Assembly (NCBI RefSeq): GCF_004361915.1
Contig: NZ_SNWP01000014.1
Coordinates: 62,001 to 126,000 of the forward strand
DNA length: 64,000 nucleotides
DNA from: Sediminibacterium goheungense
GTDB lineage: Bacteria > Bacteroidota > Bacteroidia > Chitinophagales > Chitinophagaceae
Direction of reading: 5' to 3'
Below are positions 17,572 through 24,067 of the stretch, piece by piece. A model generated the notes under the pieces. It was not told the DNA's origin and ran no database searches. It saw only the letters and a program-made list of their open reading frames with translations. Every line of letters starts with the position of its first letter. The first letter of the stretch is position 1. Made by a program: the position numbers and the translations under genes.

Positions 17572-18324
17572 TTATTCACCACTAATAAAATATCCATCTT
17601 CTACCAGGCGATAAGGTTGACTGATTTTTTTTGATAATTTTTCAAAATCTTCTTCATTTAATTCTTCTGGCTGATAGTAGGGAGTCGAGAATTTGTTGTA
17701 ATGTATAGGGATGAGTTCTCTGGCCTGTAGTAATTTTGCCGCGTTAAAAGCCTGTTCCAGAGTCATGGATGCAGGTATGGTACTGTAAGCAAGCCCCAAT
17801 GCCTGAAAATTTACAATTGCGCCATTTATCGGTAAAAAAGCGAAATCAATATTTTGGTTTTCTTTACCGAGTTGCCAAAACTTATTATGCCATATGGTAT
17901 CACCACCATGGAATATCTTAAATCCGTTACATTCAATAATCCACGCTGTTTGATCGTGTCCGATACCATCAAGTGAGAATACTGATTTTATGCTGATTCC
18001 TTCTTCAGTAAATATTTCATCGTAGTCAAGATAAATAACATGTCTTGTAAGAGCGGGGATGTATTTTTCCAGTTTTTTATAAGCGATTATTTTTCCGTCT
18101 GGTTTCAAACATTTTTCAATAATAGAAATATCAAAATGATCTAAGTGCAGGTGTGTAAATACAATATAATCTGCCTTCGTAGTTAAGGAAAAATGAATAA
18201 GAGGTGTTCTTGGGTAACCTAGTATTCCGGAATAAGCTGTAAAATCTTCAACAGCATCAACTAATAGGGTCTTTTTGTTACATTCAATTTTAATTCCTGC
18301 CCAATTTAACTTCTGGATTTTCAT
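17572..18324 (-). CDS. MBL-fold metallo-hydrolase (UPF0173-like)
   Basis: 250 residues. The metal motif THLHLDHFD has His58, His60, Asp62 and His63; IFHGGDTIWHN and LIPIHYNKFSTP give the remaining ligands. The short form without extra domains resembles UPF0173/UlaG-like hydrolases. The substrate is unknown. It has a 43-nt gap to the racemase homologue and 19 nt to the PEBP gene. Confidence 0.87.
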   Translation of the reverse strand: MKIQKLNWAGIKIECNKKTLLVDAVEDFTAYSGILGYPRTPLIHFSLTTKADYIVFTHLHLDHFDISIIEKCLKPDGKIIAYKKLEKYIPALTRHVIYLDYDEIFTEEGISIKSVFSLDGIGHDQTAWIIECNGFKIFHGGDTIWHNKFWQLGKENQNIDFAFLPINGAIVNFQALGLAYSTIPASMTLEQAFNAAKLLQARELIPIHYNKFSTPYYQPEELNEEDFEKLSKKISQPYRLVEDGYFISGE

Positions 18325-18343
18325 AATAGTATCGTTTCAGGTA

Positions 18344-18889
18344 TTATAATTTATAATAAAATACCAGTGAGGCTTTTTCAATCAGATGCTGTGATAGATA
18401 GAATCCAACTAGGGCGGGATTTGCGTTTGCATCGAGTCCTAACTTTTCTGTATTCAATGCGTATACTGTTATGGTATATTTATGAAATCCACTACCTGGT
18501 GTTGGGCAGGGGCCACTATATCCTGTAGTGCCAAAGTCTGTTTTACTTTGAATGGATTTAGGTGGAGCAGATCCATTTTTTGTATTTCCTGCGTTTGATA
18601 CTAATTGTAGTATAGTTTTATCAATATCAAAAATCAGCCAGTGCCACCATCCGCTGCCTGTTGGTGCATTTTCATCATGAATGGTAACTGCGAAACTCTT
18701 GGTGCCTGCGGGAGCGTATTCCCAAAATAGCTGGGGCGATTTGTTTTCACCGGTACAGCCAAACCCATTGAATACCTGTTGACTGGTAGCCTGACCACCC
18801 AATTCTTTTGATTTTAAAGTAAATGTTTGTGCGTTTGAAAGCAAAACGTTCAGAACGAATGTTACAATGATGAATAAGTGTTTTTTCAT
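18344..18889 (-). CDS. YbhB/YbcL family PEBP protein, exported
   Basis: 181 residues with a signal peptide (MKKHLFIIVTFVLNVLLSNAQ). PEBP/Raf-kinase-inhibitor-like motifs are clear: DENAPTGSGWWHWLIFDI and GYSGPCPTPGSGFHKYTITVYAL. Bacterial members bind small anions or lipids; the function is poorly defined. Its start overlaps the stop of the thioesterase gene by 4 nt. Confidence 0.92.
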   Translation of the reverse strand: MKKHLFIIVTFVLNVLLSNAQTFTLKSKELGGQATSQQVFNGFGCTGENKSPQLFWEYAPAGTKSFAVTIHDENAPTGSGWWHWLIFDIDKTILQLVSNAGNTKNGSAPPKSIQSKTDFGTTGYSGPCPTPGSGFHKYTITVYALNTEKLGLDANANPALVGFYLSQHLIEKASLVFYYKL

Positions 18890-19371
18890 ATTTCTTTTCT
18901 TATTGCGTTAACCCTGTTTTCAAATGTGAAATCGTTTTCCAGTGGATGGTGTATTTGTTCAAAGAACCGCATCAGCTCTGTTGAATGTTTGTGGCTCTTT
19001 TGAAGTTTAATATGGAAGTGAACCAGTTTCGACCACATAATTGCTTTTATATGTGTTTTGTTTTCATTCCACATAAAAGCTTCCACCAATAAACTTGAAG
19101 CTGAAAATGAAATTAATTTTGTTTCGATTACTACTTTTTCAAGCCATGCCGCAGGATAGAGGTATGAAATTTGTGTTTGCGCGGCAACCCAACTCAATCC
19201 ATCTTTTTTGGCTATATCAGCCGTGTGGAAAGAATAATTTTCGAGTAGTTGTTCTGTTCTGGCTGCTACTATATAATCTATGTATTTTGAATTATTCAGA
19301 TGATTGAAGGGGTCACAATCCTGGTACTGTATCCTTGCAGTACTCTCTAATATTTTTTTTAAAGTAGCCAT
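18886..19371 (-). CDS. hotdog-fold acyl-CoA thioesterase
   Basis: 161 residues. RIQYQDCDPFNHLNNSKYIDYI is the 4-hydroxybenzoyl-CoA thioesterase type motif with the catalytic Asp; AAQTQISYLYPAAWLEKVVIETK and LVEAFMWNENKTHIKAIMWSKLVHF follow as hotdog strands. It hydrolyses acyl-CoA or acyl-ACP thioesters; the chain is unknown. It is 52 nt after the DinB gene and overlaps the PEBP gene (ATGA). Confidence 0.87.
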   Translation of the reverse strand: MATLKKILESTARIQYQDCDPFNHLNNSKYIDYIVAARTEQLLENYSFHTADIAKKDGLSWVAAQTQISYLYPAAWLEKVVIETKLISFSASSLLVEAFMWNENKTHIKAIMWSKLVHFHIKLQKSHKHSTELMRFFEQIHHPLENDFTFENRVNAIRKEI

Positions 19372-19423
19372 GTCATTGGTTTAATCATCATTTCAAATAA
19401 AATCTTCTAACTAATCTCAGTTT

Positions 19424-19921
19424 TTATTTACTCAATTCAATTAACTGTTCTTCCATTAAACCCAGAACAGGAGGTGTTGACACTCCTAAAAGGTTTAAAT
19501 AAATACACAATGCGCCTCTGTGATGTACTTCGTGTATAATCATATTTCTAAGCAGATTTTTTAATGGTATTTCTCTTCCTTTGATTAGGGATATATTATT
19601 TGATAGTGAAACATCACTTACAGTTTCTAATATTTTTATGGTTTGCACATGCATGGCTTCGAAATAATCAAAAATACTGTTGTAGCCGATGGTGATGTCA
19701 CTTTTGCAACCCTTATAACAAGGTTTATGACCGATTGCCATTTCTGCGAAAACAAATCTTTCTATTGCTGCAATGTGTCTTATCAGGTCGCCAATGGTAA
19801 ATTTGCCTTCCCGGTAAGTCCAGTCCAGTTTATCATGAGGTATTGCGGCTAATACTTTATTTGTGATACTGCGAGTGTCTTCATAATACTCCAGAAATCT
19901 GTTAATGGTTATAATTTCCAT
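19424..19921 (-). CDS. DinB family protein, first gene after the TetR operator
   Basis: 165 residues with the classical DinB pattern: GDLIRHIAAIERFVF and IIHEVHHRGALCIYL supply the three His ligands. It begins 11 nt from the perfect palindrome ATACCGATCGGTAT (19932-19945) that lies between it and the TetR gene, so it is probably the primary target of that regulator and the lead gene of the run down to 12401. Confidence 0.9.
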   Translation of the reverse strand: MEIITINRFLEYYEDTRSITNKVLAAIPHDKLDWTYREGKFTIGDLIRHIAAIERFVFAEMAIGHKPCYKGCKSDITIGYNSIFDYFEAMHVQTIKILETVSDVSLSNNISLIKGREIPLKNLLRNMIIHEVHHRGALCIYLNLLGVSTPPVLGLMEEQLIELSK

Positions 19922-19931
19922 ATTTAATAAA

Positions 19932-19945
19932 ATACCGATCGGTAT
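19932..19945. promoter_or_regulatory. probable TetR operator (perfect palindrome)
   Basis: ATACCGATCGGTAT is a perfect 14-bp palindrome between the TetR stop and the DinB start. A nearly identical copy lies before the TetR gene at 20592-20605. Placement on both sides of a TetR gene is the usual sign of autoregulation plus control of the adjacent operon. Confidence 0.75.
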
Positions 19946-19962
19946 ATTTTAGTGTAAATTTT

Positions 19963-20565
19963 TTAAGCCTTTAGATCCAGTATTATTTTTTCTAAATAGT
20001 CCATGGCTACCTTTAAATCCTTTGCGTTTTGTACCACTTTGGCCTGCATGATGCTTCCTTCAATAATGGATACTAAAATGATGGCAATCAATGTGGGGTT
20101 TGTATTTTTTTTAATTTCTCCCCTTACCATACCACGTTTGATTTGGTTTTCAATAGAAGTTTTCCAGAATGCCAGTGCTTTCGCAGCTTTTTCTCTGAGT
20201 TTAGGATGTGTATCATCTGCTTCTGTAGATGTATTTAGTATAGGACATCCTGGTTGCAGGAAGGGGAGTATCAAAAATTTCCGATAGACTTTAGGGTAAA
20301 CAAGCAGGCGCTCAATTGAGTTTTCGGTTGCTAATATTTGTGCCTTGATATAATTGGTAACGGTATTGAAATTGTAATCGAATGCAGCAAGGGCAACTTC
20401 GTCTTTGTTTTCAAAATTTCCGTATATACTTCCTTTTGTTAAGCCGGTTGCCTCGGTAAGGTCATGAATGGACGTTCCTGCATAGCCTTTCTCATTGAAA
20501 ACAGGAGCTGTTTTCTCAATAATATATTGTCTGGTTCTTTCTGCTTTTGATAATTCAATACTCAT
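19963..20565 (-). CDS. TetR/AcrR family transcriptional regulator
   Basis: 200 residues. The N-terminal helix-turn-helix reads RTRQYIIEKTAPVFNEKGYAGTSIHDLTEATGLTKGSIYGNFENKDEVA; the C-terminal part is the helical ligand domain with PGCPILNTSTEADDTHP, found in the YxaF/LmrA-like or TetR_C_6-like groups. TetR repressors release DNA on binding a small molecule; the ligand is unknown. Palindromes ATACCGATCGGTAT (19932) and ATACCGATTGGTAT (20592) flank the gene. Confidence 0.93.
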   Translation of the reverse strand: MSIELSKAERTRQYIIEKTAPVFNEKGYAGTSIHDLTEATGLTKGSIYGNFENKDEVALAAFDYNFNTVTNYIKAQILATENSIERLLVYPKVYRKFLILPFLQPGCPILNTSTEADDTHPKLREKAAKALAFWKTSIENQIKRGMVRGEIKKNTNPTLIAIILVSIIEGSIMQAKVVQNAKDLKVAMDYLEKIILDLKA

Positions 20566-20591
20566 GACGATGTAAAAATAGTAAATAAATA

Positions 20592-20605
20592 ATACCGATT
20601 GGTAT
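20592..20605. promoter_or_regulatory. second TetR operator, upstream of the TetR gene
   Basis: ATACCGATTGGTAT differs from the perfect palindrome at 19932 by one base. It lies 27 nt upstream of the TetR start codon, where it could overlap the promoter. Confidence 0.7.
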
Positions 20606-20740
20606 ATTTTTTAAAAATTTCTGGTAAATGCTTTTCGATGATTATTCAAGGCATTTTTTAATGTACCCAAAACTGCGCCGGTAAAGACTAATCGCGCTTT
20701 TAAGCACGATGAAAGATTACAGTTAGTCAGGGTTATAGTG

Positions 20741-20977
20741 CTAATAAAGACGCTTATTCATAAAGGCTCTCCCTGATCCTGACTTTAGATATTTTTCAAA
20801 ATGAAATGCCTTTATTTTATCATGAAAGGCGCAGTAAAAAAGAAGTTTTACAGGCAAATTCGATTTTGTAGAAGGTACATATCCTTTATTGTGCCTGTTA
20901 AATCTTTCTTTTAAGTCGCTTGTGCATCCAACATATGTATTTCCGTTGTTGCAGAGGAGGATATAGACGTATTGCAT
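20741..20977 (-). CDS. GIY-YIG nuclease family protein
   Basis: 78 residues. YVYILLCNNGNTYVGCTSDL contains the GIY-YIG core (Y-V-Y ... T-Y-V-G), followed by the helix LKERFNRHNKG with the conserved Arg, and FEKYLKSGSGRAF holding the metal-binding Glu. Small GIY-YIG proteins of this type are common in Bacteroidota, often next to tRNA genes. Here it lies downstream of tRNA-Ser on the same strand, separated by 175-bp repeats. Its DNA target and role are unknown. Confidence 0.9.
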   Translation of the reverse strand: MQYVYILLCNNGNTYVGCTSDLKERFNRHNKGYVPSTKSNLPVKLLFYCAFHDKIKAFHFEKYLKSGSGRAFMNKRLY

Positions 20978-21070
20978 TTTCCTGCAAAGATTTATATTAA
21001 CCCCTATGCTGGCAATAGGTATTTATACCTGATTTTGAGGCAGGGGATTTCGGGTGTTGGAGCTTTTGTA

Positions 21071-21448
21071 GCCCACCGTCGCTGAAGCTATGGTGGGCAA
21101 GTGCGCCTAAATATATTTGTTGAAAATCAGAAATCACCTGCGCCAAGGCTTCGGTTGGTGAATCCAGTAATAAATATGTAAAAGATGAAAAATGGACCTG
21201 TCCGCTGAAGCCCACCAAAATTTAGTGATGTTCCGGAAATGAAAAGCCCACCGTCGCTGAAGCTATGGTGGGCAAGTGCGCCTAAATATATTTGTTGAAA
21301 ATCAGAAATCACCTGCGCCAAGGCTTCGGTTGGTGAATCCAGTAATAAATATGTAAAAGATGAAAAATGGACCTGTCCGCTGAAGCCCACCAAAATTTAG
21401 TGATGTTCCGGAAATGAAAAGCCCACCGTCGCTGAAGCTTTGGTGGGC
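21071..21448. repeat. 175-bp tandem direct repeat, 2.2 copies, each headed by a terminator-like hairpin
   Basis: Copy one is 21071-21245 and copy two 21246-21420; they look identical. A partial third copy (21421-21448) repeats only the first 28 bp with one base changed. Each copy starts with a hairpin of arms GCCCACC and GGTGGGC. Read on the minus strand, the partial copy begins 4 nt after the tRNA-Ser 3' end and is followed by TTTT, so it is probably the tRNA terminator, and the two full copies are tandem duplications of terminator plus downstream DNA. Apparent reading frames here are repeats of one another and are not taken as genes. Confidence 0.9.
21421..21448 (-). terminator. probable terminator of tRNA-Ser
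   Basis: On the minus strand, GCCCACC, a 14-nt inner part containing AGCTTCAGCG, and GGTGGGC form a 7-bp GC-rich stem followed by TTTTCATTTCC. It lies 4 nt after the mature tRNA 3' end. The same hairpin recurs at 21246-21273 (with T-run) and 21071-21098 (without T-run). Confidence 0.7.
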
Positions 21449-21452
21449 GTAA

Positions 21453-21540
21453 GCGGAGAGAGAGGGATTCGAACCCCCGGACCTTTGACAGTCAACGGTT
21501 TTCAAGACCGCCGCATTCGACCGCTCTGCCATCTCTCCGC
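21453..21540 (-). tRNA. tRNA-Ser (anticodon UGA)
   Basis: 88 nt. The acceptor stem GCGGAGA pairs with TCTCCGC at the 3' end; the anticodon arm CGGTCTTGAAAACCG carries TGA; a long variable arm (GTTGACTGTCAAAGGTC region) marks a class II serine tRNA; the T arm reads GGGGGTTCGAATCCC. No CCA is encoded after the 3' end, so it must be added by the CCA-adding enzyme. Confidence 0.97.
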
Positions 21541-21863
21541 GGCAAAAGTAAGGGTTGAAATATTTCTACCAAAAAATATTCGAAATAATACGCAAATGCA
21601 TTCATAAACAAGCTGTTAGAGTAATTGGGAACGAGGTGTTTGCATCTGTTATGATCTTTTGAGTGGCAGTTAGTAACCCGATCATCATGCTGCTCTATTT
21701 CAGGACTGATATCAATAAATTTTATTTTTATATTAATCCTATATTTATGTCTAATAATGTCAACATTAAATGATAAAATAAAGTATAATGATGTAAAATA
21801 GCAACATTTTCGTATATTCGTATTGTCGTTATAATTCGACATTAATATACATTAATTTAAATA
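21541..21863. promoter_or_regulatory. AT-rich control region of hipBA
   Basis: About 320 bp without a gene, very AT-rich towards hipB. TGTCG (21824-21828) and CGACA (21837-21841) form a 5-bp inverted repeat with an 8-nt spacer, a possible HipB operator. A 22-bp segment spanning the hipB start (21861-21882) is repeated with one mismatch at 21785-21806, where the codon after ATGATG becomes TAA. Confidence 0.5.
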
Positions 21864-22217
21864 ATGATGGAAAATAGCAACAAAAATTGGTTTGCGATGA
21901 GTGACCCGGCTATATTGGCCATGCTGGGGCAGTTTCTGCAGCATACAAGGCTGGAGCAAAATAAAACACAGCAGGAAATTGCTTCTGCAGCAGGAATACA
22001 TCGTTCTACCCTGGTACAGATAGAGGGCGGCGGCGGCGGAACTTTATTGTCTTTTATTCAGGTTATGCGTGCCCTTCAGCAATTACACCTGTTCCGTTTT
22101 TTTGAGACCCAACCCAAAATCAGTCCCTTGCAACTGGCTAAAATGGATCAGCAGAAAAGAAAAAGAGCCAGTAGAAAAAATAAGACAGCAGATCATCAAC
22201 CCAAAACCGACTGGTAA
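21864..22217 (+). CDS. hipB: HipB-like antitoxin (XRE-type HTH)
   Basis: 117 residues. The helix-turn-helix is LGQFLQHTRLEQNKTQQEIASAAGIHRSTLVQIE, then a five-Gly stretch and LLSFIQVMRALQQLHLF. The C-terminal tail is rich in Lys and Arg. HipB-type antitoxins bind the HipA kinase and repress their own operon. Its TAA stop overlaps the ATG of hipA by one base (TAATG), a tight coupling typical of toxin-antitoxin pairs. ATG codons at 21864 and 21867 are both possible starts. Confidence 0.9.
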   Translation: MMENSNKNWFAMSDPAILAMLGQFLQHTRLEQNKTQQEIASAAGIHRSTLVQIEGGGGGTLLSFIQVMRALQQLHLFRFFETQPKISPLQLAKMDQQKRKRASRKNKTADHQPKTDW

Positions 22218-23509
22218 TGATTACTACTGCTTTTATACATATATGGAACAAGCGTGTAGGTGCGATTGCCTGGGATGAAAGAACGGGCACTGCATCTTTC
22301 GAATATGAACCTGCTTTTCTTCGTCAGCAGTGGAATCTATCCCCTCTGAAAATGCCGATATTAAATGCTGCAGGACGGATTTTCTCTTTTCCTGAATTGA
22401 GAGACAGTCTTACATTCAAAGGACTACCGGGTTTACTGGCAGATGTATTACCCGATAAATATGGTAACAGCCTTATCAATGCCTGGCTCTCCAGAAACGG
22501 CAGACCTGCGAATAGTATGAACCCGGTGGAACTGCTTTGTTTTATTGGTAAGAGGGGCATGGGGGCGTTGGAATTTGAACCCGGATTATACAGTTCAAAT
22601 AAAACAGCTACAAAAATTGAATTGGATGGCCTGGTGAATATGGCGCAGGAAATTTTATCGGGCAGACAGGATTTTAATACACGGCTTAGTGCCGATGAAG
22701 CAAAAGCACTTACCGATATACTAAAGATCGGTTCATCTGCAGGTGGGGCAAGGGCCAAAGCCGTGGTCGCATTTAATCAGCTTACAGGAGAAATCAGATC
22801 CGGACAGGCAGATGTGCCGGATGGCTTTACGCATTGGTTACTGAAATTTGATGGGGTTACTGATCAGCAACTGGGTTCTTCTTCCGGATACGGAAGGGTA
22901 GAAATGGCCTATCACCTCATGGCAAAGGAAGCTGGTATTGAAATGATGGAATGCCGCTTACTAGAAGAGAATGGAAGGGCGCATTTCATGACCAAACGTT
23001 TCGACCGCATGCCCGATAACAAGAAATTACACATACAGAGTTTTTGTGCACTGGCGCATTACGATTTTAATGAGATTACATCGTTCAGTTACGAGCAGTT
23101 ATTTGAAACCATGCGCAGTCTATTACTACCATATACAGACGCTGAACAATTGTTCAGAAGAATGGTGTTCAATGTAATGGCGAAAAACTGTGATGACCAT
23201 ACCAAGAATTTTTCATTTATGATGGATCAAAATGGTGCCTGGAAACTGGCACCTGCTTTTGATCTTTGTCATGCATACCGGCCTGACAGTTCATGGGTAA
23301 GTCAGCACTCACTCAGCATCAATGGTAAAAGAAAGGATATCAGCCGGGATGATTTACTGGCAGTGGCTAAAAATATGAATATTAAAAAAGCACCGTCCAT
23401 AATTGATCAGGTGAAAGAGGTTGTTGGCAGGTGGCATGATTTTGCTGCGATTACAGCCGTAAATAGCGACCTGCGTGATGCAATCGGCAAAACCATATTG
23501 TTATTATAA
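22217..23509 (+). CDS. hipA: HipA-like serine/threonine kinase toxin
   Basis: 430 residues. The N-terminal HipA domain (WNKRVGAIAWDERTGTASFEYEP, LPGLLADVLPDKYGN) is followed by the kinase domain: SSAGGARAKAVVAF (P-loop region), FDGVTDQQLG, HFMTKRFDR, the catalytic loop NCDDHTKNFSF with Asp326/Asp327 and Asn331 region, and APAFDLCHAYRP as the DFG-like metal site. HipA kinases phosphorylate tRNA synthetases and slow growth. The usual NRDDH reads NCDDH here, with the catalytic acids kept, so the kinase is probably active. Confidence 0.93.
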   Translation: MITTAFIHIWNKRVGAIAWDERTGTASFEYEPAFLRQQWNLSPLKMPILNAAGRIFSFPELRDSLTFKGLPGLLADVLPDKYGNSLINAWLSRNGRPANSMNPVELLCFIGKRGMGALEFEPGLYSSNKTATKIELDGLVNMAQEILSGRQDFNTRLSADEAKALTDILKIGSSAGGARAKAVVAFNQLTGEIRSGQADVPDGFTHWLLKFDGVTDQQLGSSSGYGRVEMAYHLMAKEAGIEMMECRLLEENGRAHFMTKRFDRMPDNKKLHIQSFCALAHYDFNEITSFSYEQLFETMRSLLLPYTDAEQLFRRMVFNVMAKNCDDHTKNFSFMMDQNGAWKLAPAFDLCHAYRPDSSWVSQHSLSINGKRKDISRDDLLAVAKNMNIKKAPSIIDQVKEVVGRWHDFAAITAVNSDLRDAIGKTILLL

Positions 23510-23564
23510 AAGAGAGGATTATCTCTTTACCATACAATAAAAGAACCCCATTCCTCAATCAACC

Positions 23565-23894
23565 ATGCGAATAATTCAACCCATACTTCATTACTTCCTC
23601 CACTTTGGTTTGCCGGTTTTTATAGCATGGTTTTTTTTTCGGGATCAATGGAAAAAAACAACACTTCTTTTATGGTTAACTATGCTGGTAGATCTTGATC
23701 ATCTGCTGGCTGCACCTTTGTTCAACGCCTGCAGGTGCAGCATCAATTTTCATCCTCTACATAGTTATCCGGCAATTGCATGCTATGTATTGCTGTTATT
23801 TATTCCCAGGTGCCGTATCATTGCGATTGGTTTACTGCTGCATATGGCCACTGATCAGCTTGACTGTTTTATCAATCAATATACCTGTCTTTAG
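23565..23894 (+). CDS. DUF6122-type small membrane protein
   Basis: 109 residues with four hydrophobic segments. VDLDHLLAAPLF, CSINFHPLHSYPAIACY and LLLHMATDQLDCF give a conserved His/Asp set resembling membrane-bound metal-dependent hydrolases (YdjM-like). The function is unknown. It lies 55 nt after hipA on the same strand, perhaps by chance; similar proteins occur in many Bacteroidota without hipA. Confidence 0.8.
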   Translation: MRIIQPILHYFLHFGLPVFIAWFFFRDQWKKTTLLLWLTMLVDLDHLLAAPLFNACRCSINFHPLHSYPAIACYVLLLFIPRCRIIAIGLLLHMATDQLDCFINQYTCL

Positions 23895-24067
23895 AAGTAC
23901 ATATGAATGCTTCATGTAAGCTTTTATCTATCGGATTTGTACATATCGTTGCTGAATAAGGCTTTCGGAAGGGTAAAGTGTTAATTTAAAGGGAACCATA
24001 CCATTGTTATAAAACTTTTAAAGTAGCATTGTTATTTCAACGTATTTGCAGGTTTATAAATAACAGT

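Noticed and set aside
20997..21532. Three overlapping frames that look like a small gene family
   Set aside because: They are the same frame read through the 175-bp repeat copies, and one of them reads through the tRNA-Ser gene itself.
21492..21842. 116-codon frame between tRNA-Ser and hipB
   Set aside because: It runs through the tRNA on its own strand and through the AT-rich hipBA control region; the composition is not protein-like.
24029..24067. TTG-initiated extension of the TonB-dependent receptor
   Set aside because: The ATG at 24068 opens directly on a signal peptide; the extension would bury it.
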